Positions 1-8,069 of a DNA stretch of 12,485 bases are shown here, in pieces (positions within the stretch are counted from its first letter, which is position 1; each line of letters begins with the position of its first letter). Source of the stretch: JBBSJV01 sp038256935. Lineage in GTDB: Bacteria > Patescibacteriota > JACMRA01. The position numbers and the translations under genes are program-made. Below the pieces are notes generated by a model. That model ran no database searches. It saw only the letters and a list, made by a program, of their open reading frames with translations, and was not told where the DNA came from. The stretch covers positions 1-12,485 of the forward strand of contig JBBSJV010000039.1 of NCBI GenBank assembly GCA_038256935.1, given 5' to 3'.

Positions 1-3000
1 GTTAAAACTCTCCTGATTGCAAAATTCCTTAAACAATTCATTATCAGAGATTCTGGCTAGTAAATTATTCAATTCAGTAAATTGATTAGAAATGGCAATT
101 AAATATAATTTAAAGGTGGCAGTAATCTTCCAAGAATTTTCAGATTGATTATAGTACAGATAATCAGAAAGACCTCTTGTTCTTATAAATTCTTTTTTAT
201 CCCCTTGGATCTGATCTAATTGCTTCATAAATGCAAGCTTGAGGGTATCATTTATATTTTGAATATTAGCTAAAACTAATAGCTTATCAGTAGTTGCAAA
301 CTCTGCTATTCTTGATTTAACAGTGGCTATTTGCTCATCAGATATATAAAAACAAAATTTAGCGATTTTAACCCCTTGAGGGTTGGTTACAATATTTAGT
401 TTTCTTGGCAGGTTTTCAGCTACTGCTAATTTAAACAAGACTCCAGAATCAACACCATCAAAATCATTGATTTCAGAAATATCTGTTAAATTATCATCTA
501 TCTCAATGTTCAAATTTTGAATAAAAGCGGCGGCTAATTGTTTCAGGTTCCCAGAGTCCTCACCTCTTTTGATTGAATAAGTTCTTGAGCCACGCGATCT
601 ATAAAATTGAGTTTCTCTTTCTAGGTTTTGGTCTATGATTAATTTGAAACTACTCACATCAACAAGGTCTATTTGATATTGACTTCCCATTTGCTGGCTT
701 ATCTCTTGGTGGAATTTATAGCAATTTAATACTTTTTCAATTGATAATATTATACCATCTGTCACACTCTCACACATCGCGTACAACTTATCATATACTT
801 GCTCATAATCGCTAGTAAAAAGTCCTTCAGTTACAGAACGGCTTCTTATACTCAAATATTTTTGAATTAAGTTATTATCACTATCACGGTATTTATCGAT
901 AACTTCATCAACTAATTCTATATCTGTAAAAGTCGCAATAAGCTTAGCTTTAATCTCAGCTAGGCTTTTACAACGTTCAGAAAAACTAAACATTTCAACA
1001 ACTATGTGTTCCAGTAAGCTTAAATTTTCTGCTCCCAAGCATTTTACTCCGTCTTCATCTACTGTTCTTAGATCCAAAGTGTTTTCTATAATATACACAA
1101 TATCTTTTAGTTTCAAATGCAATTTTAAAGCTAGTGCATCTATGGGTACTAAATTTTTGTTTTCAAAGTTTTCTAAAGCTTTATTGTATTTATCTTGTAT
1201 GTTTTCTGATACGTAATGAAAGACAACAGGGTTGTATAACATCTTAGTTAATTTCAAATCAAACTTTTTAAAACGTAATAAATTCTGTTCATTATTTTCA
1301 GATAATATGGAAACTTGATCTTCTATTAGCTGGTGTAGATCTAATGGGTGTATTTCGAGTAACCCCAGCATTCTTCGTAACTTATCTTGTAATACATCAC
1401 TGGATGCAAAACCTCTATAGAAATCTTCGTTAATATCAAAGTTTATACGTCTTTGCCCATTACCACTTTGAGGATCAAGAAATTCTTCGTCATCGAAATT
1501 AAATGGATATGAGCTGATTCTGCGATCTCCAACAATAGCTACAGGAATCCCTAAAACCTGCGGCATAGAAAGTGGCGCAAATCGAATGTCAGTACCGATC
1601 CCACTTGGTGGCAAAATATCTACAATTAGTGACTTTTTGGTTGGATCTTTGGAGTCTAATCTAGAGCTTCTACCAATAAATTGATTATAGTTTTGAGGAG
1701 ATTTGGTCACCGATAAGCCAGTCCAGCAAATGCCAACATTACTAAAGTCAAATCCTTCATTCATTGTATTGACTTGAAATAATAATGATCCTTCATTTTC
1801 TTTAAAGAAATTTATAGCTTTTTGCCTTTCATTTTTATTAAATCTAGTTACTACTAGTTTGTCTCCTTCCCATTGATAAGTAATACTTTCCTTTGATGAT
1901 ATAAAAATTGTAGGTTGGTGAGTTTTTGTACAGACGTATTCAGCTGATCTGTTTGCAACATCCACTCCAGCACATTTAGCCATAGTATGAGTACTTTGAT
2001 ACATTTCTAAGTTGTCATTAACGTGAGTGGCATAAGTATCAAGAAGTGGTATCAGATTTTGATCATAGTACTCTCTTGTCTCTTGATCAGTATAATCATC
2101 ACCTGTACTGGTTCTCAAAGCTTCATGAGAAATCTCTCTTGCTGTTAAACCCTCCCATTTTAGGACCTGCCAGCACCCCATCTTCAATGCCCTGTAATAG
2201 CTTATATGAATAAAGAGGATCTGCAACGTCTTTACCATACCAAACTCTATCACCAATTACAATGGATTTATAGTGCAAAGCATCTGGTTCAGGTTTTAGA
2301 CTATAAGGGGTAGCTGAAAACCTCATCAAGGCTGCATCTGGGGGTAATTGTTCTGACAATAAATCTAATAATGGTCCATATTTATGACTTTCATCAGCAA
2401 TTATTAAACCAAATTCAGTCGAATCAAAAGAACCTTCTGTTACTTTTCTTTTTAAGGTTCTATCAATAGTTATTACAATATCAGCATCCGGGCAGTCTCT
2501 TACATGGGCAACTTGCCCTACAGCATTTCCAGAATGGTCAAAGGCAATTTTAACGCCAGGTAAAAACTTTTCAAACTCTTTTGCAAGTTGTTCAGCCAAA
2601 AAAACCCTGTGACAGACAAGTAAGACCTTACCCTTAAGAGCTAAGCCTACGGCAGATATAATTGCTTCCATATTAGTTTTTCCAGCCCCTGTAGCTACTT
2701 CAATCGTACAGTCAGTTATTCTAGATTCAAACTCATCCTGATCCTTAGCTAATTCTTCTAAAGCCCTAAATAAACCTTTATTGGCGTTTCTAAGCTGAAA
2801 ATGAGGTGGGATCAAAGCAGTTAAATTAGCTGAGTTTAACAAGATTTGTCTCATTTTATCGAGATCCTTTGCCTCTACTCCTTCTCCATAACTTTTTATT
2901 GAGTTTAATAATTCTGCTTTCTCCACAGTTTGTCTTAATAATTGAATCAAATAGTCTGATACAATTGATGTAGCCGGAAGTATTAAGTCAACAGGTTTAA

Positions 3001-3082
3001 ATGGATACCCAACTTCCTCAACAAAATTACTATCCGTTGTAGGTCTTGCTATTGATGTTTCACTTCCTGCGTTTAGGCTCAT
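1..3082 (-). pseudogene. Large SF2 DEAD/DEAH-box helicase (restriction-helicase-like), frameshifted and cut by the left window edge
   Basis: The N-terminal part runs from ATG at 3080-3082 to a TGA at 2123-2125 (319 residues). It carries Walker A ATGAGKT (residues 130-136), a DESH box (230-233) and SAT motif III (256-258). After Lys308 the homology moves to another frame, which stays open from 2157 to base 1 (719 codons, no stop). That frame holds motif V-like NEGFDFSNVG and motif VI-like QFIGRSSR (GRSSR at 1660-1674). Removing one base from the A4 run (T4 at 2158-2161 on the plus strand) joins the halves into a protein of more than 1,020 residues. The family uses ATP to move along or remodel nucleic acid; relatives occur in restriction and phage-defence systems. 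The C-terminal 550 or so residues after the helicase core are not recognised. No methylase or nuclease partner is visible, so a defence role is inference. The break may be real decay or a homopolymer sequencing error. Confidence 0.85.
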
Positions 3083-3104
3083 GCGTACTAAGTTAATTTA
3101 ATTG

Positions 3105-3133
3105 GTTATACACTAAAAATGACATTTAAACAA
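3105..3133 (-). promoter_or_regulatory. Putative promoter of the helicase gene
   Basis: On the minus strand a TTGTTT box (3128-3133) lies 17 bases from TATAAC (3105-3110), which matches the -10 consensus at five of six positions. Transcription would begin near 3098, giving a leader of roughly 15-20 bases without a Shine-Dalgarno sequence. The -35 box is weak. Confidence 0.4.
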
Positions 3134-3179
3134 CCAAAATTAAAAAATTATATGAACATTGATTTTGTTTACAAGTTAA

Positions 3180-3208
3180 TTGACACCTATCTATTTCTAA
3201 CTTAGTTT
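3180..3208 (+). promoter_or_regulatory. Putative promoter of the membrane-protein gene
   Basis: A perfect TTGACA (3180-3185) is followed after 17 bases by TAGTTT (3203-3208), a poor -10 box. The ATG at 3216 lies only 7 bases past this box, so the transcript would be leaderless or nearly so. No Shine-Dalgarno sequence precedes the ATG, which agrees with that reading. Confidence 0.4.
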
Positions 3209-3215
3209 CTAATTC

Positions 3216-3761
3216 ATGGCCGACATGATCGACTTTTTTCAGTGGTTATTTATTAATCCTTTTTTTACTAATCTGATTCCTATCTTACTTGCCTGGCTTG
3301 TAATCTTTTTAATATCTTTATTTAGTGGAAAACTTGGGAGTTTAAACAAAAATGAGCTTAAAGTCTATTTACTAGTTGTACTTGGCTACCCTATAGTGGC
3401 TTTACTTTTAAAATACATTATCCTGACAAATATTATCAATAGAGCCTGGTATTATTTCAATTGGATAGAACATCTAGCAGCAAGCTTTGCTATGCCATTT
3501 TTATTTTACCCATGGTTCAAACCGTATTGGAAATCTCAACCTAGCTTTGTCTTAATAATTAGCGTTGTAGGGCTTGTTTGTATACTGGGAAATATGAATG
3601 AACTGACAGAGTTTTATCTTCGCTATATAGATAATGATAGCCTTAATCATCGAGCAATTTTGGAAGATAGCATGTTTGATCTGGTGATCAATTTTGTGGG
3701 AGGGTTACTAGCAAGTTTAGCTATTTTAAGACTAAGAAAAGAAAATAAAGCTGGAAATTAA
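3216..3761 (+). CDS. Polytopic membrane protein, possibly YjdF/VanZ-like
   Basis: This 181-residue protein has about five hydrophobic segments, near residues 12-37, 48-70, 85-100, 110-127 and 152-173. Charged residues sit in or next to the membrane: E85-H86, then N128-E129-x-x-E132, then E150-D151 with D155, N159 and G162-G163. The pattern of an acidic pair followed by D-x-x-x-N-x-x-G-G resembles the conserved layout of YjdF (DUF2238) and VanZ-like membrane proteins, but I cannot confirm membership. It probably sits in the cytoplasmic membrane, and its substrate is unknown. It diverges from the helicase gene and is followed by repeat copy 1, which separates it from galE. The ATG at 3216 lacks a Shine-Dalgarno sequence; an in-frame ATG follows at 3225. 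Confidence 0.75.
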   Translation: MADMIDFFQWLFINPFFTNLIPILLAWLVIFLISLFSGKLGSLNKNELKVYLLVVLGYPIVALLLKYIILTNIINRAWYYFNWIEHLAASFAMPFLFYPWFKPYWKSQPSFVLIISVVGLVCILGNMNELTEFYLRYIDNDSLNHRAILEDSMFDLVINFVGGLLASLAILRLRKENKAGN

Positions 3762-3803
3762 CAGATTTTCATAAAAGTTTAATTAAGCGAGTTATTATAA
3801 GCG

Positions 3804-3852
3804 TAGCGGAAGGCTCCCGCCTTCCATTTGGAGAGCAGGAGCTCTCCTCTAC
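3804..3852 (+). repeat. Twin-hairpin palindromic repeat, copy 1
   Basis: This GC-rich 49-bp element in an AT-rich gap holds two perfect 7-bp hairpins. The first is GGAAGGC (3808-3814), loop TCCC, then GCCTTCC (3819-3825). The second is GGAGAGC (3830-3836), loop AGGA, then GCTCTCC (3841-3847). An outer 5-bp helix, CGTAG (3802-3806) with CTACG (3849-3853), can close both into a three-way junction. A reverse-complement copy at 6230-6278 matches at 48 of 49 positions. The form is like REP/BIME or MITE elements; no transposase is present in the window. It has no T-tract, so it is not a typical intrinsic terminator. Confidence 0.9.
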
Positions 3853-3941
3853 GAAATTTAAAGATACTAACCGATCCTCAGGATTGTTTAATAATTATCA
3901 AATTTTACAAACTCACAATTATATCTAAGCATTCAATTATT

Positions 3942-4934
3942 ATGCCAAATAAAACAATCTTAGTAACAGGCGGAGCTGGCTATATCGGATCTCAAACTGT
4001 GTATGAATTGCTTGATGAAGGCTACAAAGTCGTGGTAGTTGATAATCTTTTGAAAGGACATAAAGAAGTCTTGCCTGGCGAAGTTAGTTTTTATGAGGCT
4101 GATATTAGATTACCAGAAACTTTTGATCAGATCTGTAATGAACATAAAATCGATGGTGTGATCCACTTTGCAGCCGACCCTGCAATAAATAGCGATACCG
4201 CTGAAAACTTATTACCGTACTACAAAAACAATCTTGTTGGAGTGCTAAAGGTAGTCGAGGCTCTCAATAAATACCAGATCAAAAATATTGTTTTTTCATC
4301 AACTGCTGCTGTGTATGGCAATCCCCAAAGCCTGCCAATGAGAGAAGAGCAGTCTAAAGAACCGCTAAATATGTATGGTCAAACTAAACTAATGGCTGAA
4401 AAATTATTAATAGATGCCAGTAGAATGTGGGGTATCAATGTTACAAGGCTTAGGTATTTCAATGCTTGCGGGGCAGATCTTGATGGTCGAGCTGGAGAAT
4501 TGCATAACCCTGAGACTCATCTGATCCCGATTATTTTACAAGTAGCAGCAGGAGACAGAGAGCATCTAACTATGTTTGGCAATGACTACGATACACCTGA
4601 TGGAACATGCGTGCGTGACTACATTCACACCAAAGACCTAGCCATGGCTCACATCAAAGCCTTGGAACATATGTTTGAATCTGCTGAAGTATTTTGTGAA
4701 GATTTCAATGTCGGTACTGGAAATGGTTATAGCAATCTGGAGATTGTAAAAGAGGTGGAGAAAATCACGGATAAAAAGGTCAAAATTGTTTATGGAGAAA
4801 GAAGAATTGGTGACTGGGATAGTGCATACGCTGATAACACTAAAATTAAAAAGGTCTTAGGGTGGGAGCCAAAGTATTCAGATCTAACTACAATCATTCA
4901 AAGCGCTTGGAATTGGTATCAGAAGAATAATTAA
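3942..4934 (+). CDS. galE: UDP-glucose 4-epimerase-like NAD-dependent sugar epimerase
   Basis: The 330-residue product is an extended-SDR sugar-nucleotide epimerase that would interconvert UDP-glucose and UDP-galactose in the cytoplasm, feeding surface-polysaccharide synthesis. The NAD-binding motif TGGAGYIG is at residues 9-16, the catalytic Ser/Thr region FSSTAAVYG at 118-126, and the catalytic YxxxK (Y145, K149) within YGQTK. RYFNACGAD and the late CVRDYIH segment are typical of GalE. The ATG at 3942 is chosen because translation from the upstream TTG at 3828 would add 38 residues, partly encoded by the repeat and unrelated to the family. Near residue 76 the usual HFAGLKAV-type segment reads HFAADPAINSD, so substrate preference could differ from that of model GalE. 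It is the first of three co-directional genes between the mirrored repeats. Confidence 0.9.
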   Translation: MPNKTILVTGGAGYIGSQTVYELLDEGYKVVVVDNLLKGHKEVLPGEVSFYEADIRLPETFDQICNEHKIDGVIHFAADPAINSDTAENLLPYYKNNLVGVLKVVEALNKYQIKNIVFSSTAAVYGNPQSLPMREEQSKEPLNMYGQTKLMAEKLLIDASRMWGINVTRLRYFNACGADLDGRAGELHNPETHLIPIILQVAAGDREHLTMFGNDYDTPDGTCVRDYIHTKDLAMAHIKALEHMFESAEVFCEDFNVGTGNGYSNLEIVKEVEKITDKKVKIVYGERRIGDWDSAYADNTKIKKVLGWEPKYSDLTTIIQSAWNWYQKNN

Positions 4935-4990
4935 TTATCATACTCGCAAACGATATTTGAATAAAGTAAAAAATTGTGTTTAAGTAATGC

Positions 4991-5332
4991 GTGTCTGAAG
5001 ATACCACAAATTTTATTGAACAAAAGGAAAACTTAATCGTAATTGACAAAGAGATCCAATATTACACGTTAAGCCTGAGCTTTATGGAAGAGTTCTATAA
5101 TCAGATACATTTTAATTCTAACTCATATTCTATTTTACATATCTCAAAGCTACCAATTTTAATTGAAAGTAGGCTTACCCTGATAGATTGCTTAATAACT
5201 GAGATCAGATCTCTAAGAAAAAATAGTTATGGATTGGATTTTATTTATGTTTTGCTGTTGGAACTCAAAGCTGAGGATTTAAAATCATTATTTGCATCAG
5301 AGTTAAAAGTAACCGACTTTTCGAAAAACTAG
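4991..5332 (+). CDS. Hypothetical protein, 113 aa
   Basis: I do not recognise this protein. It starts at GTG (4991), 56 bases after galE, and ends at TAG, 35 bases before the SDR start. It is rich in Leu, Ile, Ser and acidic residues, has no clear signal peptide or transmembrane segment, and looks like a small helical soluble protein. No cysteine or histidine cluster or nucleotide-binding motif is visible. Its place between two co-directional genes, with short gaps and a frame open for 113 codons, supports it as a real gene in the galE-SDR operon. The GTG start is uncertain because no Shine-Dalgarno sequence marks it. Confidence 0.6.
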   Translation: MSEDTTNFIEQKENLIVIDKEIQYYTLSLSFMEEFYNQIHFNSNSYSILHISKLPILIESRLTLIDCLITEIRSLRKNSYGLDFIYVLLLELKAEDLKSLFASELKVTDFSKN

Positions 5333-5367
5333 ACAAATCTAAACTAAACAAGGACAATTATTATGTC

Positions 5368-6189
5368 ATGCCAAAAGTAAATAAAGTAGTCCTAATTACA
5401 GGGACTTCATCGGGAATAGGCGCAGCAACTGCAAATCTATTTTTAGAAAAAGGCTGGGTAGTTGCAGCTACTGTTCGTAAAATCACCCCAGAGCTGAAAA
5501 AAAATCAAACTGACTCTCTCAGCTATTTTGAACTCGATGTTACCGTGCCTTCAAGTATAGAGAAATGTCTAAAACAAGTAATCGCAAAATATAAAAAAAT
5601 TGACTGCTTGGTAAATAATGCTGGCTTTGGCGTCTTTGGACCATTTGAAGGCTCAACTGAAGCTGATATGACTAAGCAATACGATGTCAATGTCTTTGGC
5701 TTAATGAGAGTAACTAAAGCTGCTATTCCCTATTTTATCAAACAAAAAGCTGCGACAATTATTAACATTTCTTCAATTGGTGGCCGGGTGGGCTTACCTT
5801 TTTACACTCTTTACAATAGCAGTAAGTGGGCTGTAGAAGGATTTAGTGAGGTATTAAGATTTGAACTAGATAAATACAATATCAAAGTAAAGCTAATAGA
5901 ACCTGGACCAATTAAGACTGATTTTTACTCTCGCTCAGCCAGCGTTATCGATGAGGCTTTAACAGAAAAACAATTAGATCATTTTCATAAAGTCAAAAGT
6001 AGGGTTAATAAATTTGAAGCTCAGGGATCAGCTCCAGAAACTGTAGCAAAAACCGTTTTTAAAGCAGCTACAGACAACTCTAATCGTGTTAGATATCCAG
6101 CAGGAAGAGGGGTTGGAATGATATTATTGTTTAAAAGAATTTTACCAACTACTTGGGTGCAAGAAGTGCTAGCCAGAATGTTTAAATAA
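5368..6189 (+). CDS. Classical short-chain dehydrogenase/reductase
   Basis: This 273-residue cytoplasmic NAD(P)-dependent oxidoreductase has the classical SDR layout. The cofactor motif TGTSSGIG is at residues 11-18, the adenine-ring Asp in LDVT near 57, NNAG at 83-86, Asn108, the catalytic Ser region NISS at 133-136, and YNSSK with Tyr149 and Lys153. PGPIKTDF follows, the usual stretch that closes over the nicotinamide. All four catalytic positions (Asn, Ser, Tyr, Lys) are present, so it should be active; the substrate cannot be told from sequence. An AAGGA lies about 13 bases before the ATG, a little far for a strong ribosome-binding site. It ends 40 bases before repeat copy 2 and is the last plus-strand gene before the convergent junction. 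Confidence 0.9.
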   Translation: MPKVNKVVLITGTSSGIGAATANLFLEKGWVVAATVRKITPELKKNQTDSLSYFELDVTVPSSIEKCLKQVIAKYKKIDCLVNNAGFGVFGPFEGSTEADMTKQYDVNVFGLMRVTKAAIPYFIKQKAATIINISSIGGRVGLPFYTLYNSSKWAVEGFSEVLRFELDKYNIKVKLIEPGPIKTDFYSRSASVIDEALTEKQLDHFHKVKSRVNKFEAQGSAPETVAKTVFKAATDNSNRVRYPAGRGVGMILLFKRILPTTWVQEVLARMFK

Positions 6190-6229
6190 TAGAAATTTCC
6201 TACAGATGGATTTATTCACCTATTCTTTT

Positions 6230-6278
6230 GTAGAGGAGAGCCCCTGCTCTCCAAATGGAAGGCGGGAGCCTTCCGCTA
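6230..6278 (-). repeat. Twin-hairpin palindromic repeat, copy 2 (inverted)
   Basis: This is the reverse complement of copy 1, matching 48 of 49 bases. Its hairpins are GGAGAGC (6235-6241) with GCTCTCC (6246-6252), and GGAAGGC (6257-6263) with GCCTTCC (6268-6274). The only difference from copy 1 is at 6242 (against 3840) and falls in a hairpin loop, so both stems stay perfect. The outer closing helix is shorter here, TAG with CTA. It lies just past the SDR stop, in the convergent gap. Confidence 0.9.
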
Positions 6279-6289
6279 GGGATGGAAAG

Positions 6290-6357
6290 GTAGTGAAAGG
6301 GAGGTGAGTCGCCGCCTATACGACAAAAACATAAGCTCACCCTTGTCTTCGCGCTAC
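6290..6357. other. Imperfect GC-rich hairpin beside repeat copy 2
   Basis: Three nested helices can form: GTAGTG (6290-6295) with CGCTAC (6352-6357, one G-U pair), AAG (6297-6299) with CTT (6342-6344), and GGTGAG (6303-6308) with CTCACC (6336-6341). A short TCG/CGA pairing may form inside. No reading frame explains it. No U-tract follows on either strand, so it is not a simple terminator. It may be a structured RNA, or a remnant of a larger repeat that includes copy 2. Confidence 0.4.
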
Positions 6358-6375
6358 TTGTTGAATTAACTAGCT

Positions 6376-6404
6376 AAAAATAGACCCCGTAATAAATACG
6401 GGGT
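6376..6404 (-). terminator. Intrinsic terminator for the purA/AI-2E/trx direction
   Basis: A perfect 8-bp stem, ACCCCGTA (6384-6391) with TACGGGGT (6397-6404), closes a 5-base loop. On the minus strand it is followed after CTA-type bases by five consecutive T (6376-6380), the standard Rho-independent form. It lies about 75 bases past the thioredoxin stop. The plus-strand side has no T-run, so it serves the minus strand. Confidence 0.75.
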
Positions 6405-6477
6405 GATAGGGAAAATATAAATTCTTTAAGAAAAATAGCTTATTGAAAGAAGAATATATTTTTAAAGAAATTAAGTA

Positions 6478-6804
6478 CTAAGCTACTTCTTCAATCTCGG
6501 CTTTGATTTTATCTAGCGGGGTTAGCCCTGCAATTTGCTCTACAAGCTCACCTCCTTTGAAGATACCTAAATTTGGGATGGCTTGAATTTTATATTTCAT
6601 TGATAATTCTGGAGCATCATCTACATTGATCTTAACAATAGTTACATTGTTTGGATTTTCATCAGCAAGTTCTATCTGATAGTCTTCAAGATATTTACTG
6701 AGCATCTTACATGGACCACACCAATCTGCATAAAAATCAACTAAAATTATACCCTCACCTTTTAGAACAACTTCCTCGAATTCATCTTGTGTAATTTTTT
6801 TCAT
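6478..6804 (-). CDS. trxA: Thioredoxin
   Basis: This 108-residue cytoplasmic disulfide reductant has the thioredoxin fold and active site. The sequence FYADWCGPCK places the redox pair at Cys29 and Cys32. The cis-proline loop is IPN (Pro77) instead of the common IPT, followed by IFKGGE. Length matches the family. I chose the ATG at 6802-6804; the frame is open to a TTG at 6814-6816, which would add only four residues (MYTI). It is the last gene of the minus-strand group, 84 bases after the AI-2E gene, with its own possible promoter in that gap and an intrinsic terminator downstream. It would reduce target protein disulfides with a thioredoxin reductase that is not encoded here. Confidence 0.93.
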   Translation of the reverse strand: MKKITQDEFEEVVLKGEGIILVDFYADWCGPCKMLSKYLEDYQIELADENPNNVTIVKINVDDAPELSMKYKIQAIPNLGIFKGGELVEQIAGLTPLDKIKAEIEEVA

Positions 6805-6837
6805 AATAGTATACAATTAATATTAAGTATATCTAAT

Positions 6838-6866
6838 ATACTAATTTATTTTTAAATTAACGTCAA
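6838..6866 (-). promoter_or_regulatory. Putative promoter of the thioredoxin gene
   Basis: On the minus strand TTGACG (6861-6866) is separated by 17 bases from TAGTAT (6838-6843). Transcription would start near 6831, giving a leader of about 27 bases before the ATG. The -10 match is only moderate and the region is very AT-rich, so chance boxes are likely. Confidence 0.35.
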
Positions 6867-6888
6867 GGAGTTTCAGATTTTGATAAAC

Positions 6889-7986
6889 TTATTCGGGTAT
6901 TGACTCTTCTAAGGTTTCGTGACTTATTCTTCTACTTTCCATCCAATCCTGGTACAAAATCATACCAATAGCTGCCATTGGAACAGACAAGATAGCCCCA
7001 GTAATACCAAGTAGAGTAGAACCAACCATCAATGAGATCAAGACAATAATCGGGTCTAGCCCCACTGAACTTTCCATAATTTTGGGAACAAGTAGATTTC
7101 CTTCCAATTGCTGTATTATCAAATACACAATACAGACAGCGATAACTTGCCATGGTTCACCGAGTGCCAAAGTCACCAGAAAAATCGGCACAAAAGCAAT
7201 CATCGGACCAATGATGGGAATAATATCAAAAAGCCCTGCCAGAAGCGCTAATGAAAGGGCAAACGGAATACCAATAATAGCAAAAGAAATGTAGCTGATT
7301 ATTCCAACCCCTGACATCAAGATAAACTGACCTTGTAACCATCCACCAAGCTTAGATTCACTTTTTTTGATAAGACTCATAGATTTTTTGGGATCAGAAA
7401 ATAGAGATGAGATAAAAGCTGAGACTTTATTGGGACTTCCAAGCTGGTATAAAACTAAAGCTAAAAGTGTGATTGCTGATAAAATTGAGCCAAATACATT
7501 TCGCCCTAGATTAATCACTTCATTGGCATTGTTAGTAAGATCTTGGAGTTTTTTATTGACTTCATCAGTTGCCCTATTTTCAAGCTCCTCTAGTCTCTCA
7601 TTACCAAATCTTTCATCCAAATTGTATCTTTGGACCAGTTGCAATCTAGTACCGCCAATATCATTGGAAATGGTTTGGATTTCATCAATGGTTGGAACTA
7701 CTACTAGCACTATCAGTGAGGCAAATACTGCTAGAAACCCAAATACAACTAAAGCAATTGCAAACCCTCTGGAGAGTACCTTGTCACCAAATTCAAAGCT
7801 TTGAATCTTGTTTACAATAGGGTTAAGACCTGCAAAAAGCACATAACTACTAATTACTAAAATAATTGTGTCTTTGATTAAAAATGCTAATGCCAAGACA
7901 ATTCCAATCACAAATAATGACAGAATACTTTTGGTGCTGATTATAATTTGTTGAGGAGAATTTGATTTTAAAGAGTCCCTGGACAT
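6889..7986 (-). CDS. AI-2E family transporter (TqsA/PerM-like permease)
   Basis: This 365-residue integral membrane protein has the AI-2E/UPF0118 layout: two or three N-terminal hydrophobic segments, a charged, likely extramembrane helical stretch (about residues 85-155, with NLDERFGNERLEELENRA), then five or so membrane segments. The family signature GLFDIIPIIGP, followed by IAFVP, and the late GNLLVPKIM and GLDPIIVLISL stretches are present. Members export small molecules or ions, including autoinducer-2 in E. coli TqsA and Na+/H+ in others; substrate cannot be assigned here. The ATG at 7984-7986 is preferred; an in-frame TTG at 8025 would add 13 residues. It starts 83 bases after purA, probably in the same transcript. 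Confidence 0.88.
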   Translation of the reverse strand: MSRDSLKSNSPQQIIISTKSILSLFVIGIVLALAFLIKDTIILVISSYVLFAGLNPIVNKIQSFEFGDKVLSRGFAIALVVFGFLAVFASLIVLVVVPTIDEIQTISNDIGGTRLQLVQRYNLDERFGNERLEELENRATDEVNKKLQDLTNNANEVINLGRNVFGSILSAITLLALVLYQLGSPNKVSAFISSLFSDPKKSMSLIKKSESKLGGWLQGQFILMSGVGIISYISFAIIGIPFALSLALLAGLFDIIPIIGPMIAFVPIFLVTLALGEPWQVIAVCIVYLIIQQLEGNLLVPKIMESSVGLDPIIVLISLMVGSTLLGITGAILSVPMAAIGMILYQDWMESRRISHETLEESIPE

Positions 7987-8069
7987 AATCAAAGCAAAGC
8001 AAAGATTGTCACTATTGTCCAACAAAACCTTAATACATAGAATCTAAACCTAAAAAGCTATCTATAGTT

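Noticed and set aside
1004..1216. Short plus-strand open frame inside the helicase region
   Set aside because: It lies opposite the 719-codon minus-strand helicase frame and has no family signal. The same holds for the open frames opposite or overlapping purA and the AI-2E gene.
3828..3941. N-terminal extension of galE from a TTG start
   Set aside because: The extra 38 residues come partly from the twin-hairpin repeat and resemble no epimerase; the Rossmann motif begins right after the ATG at 3942.
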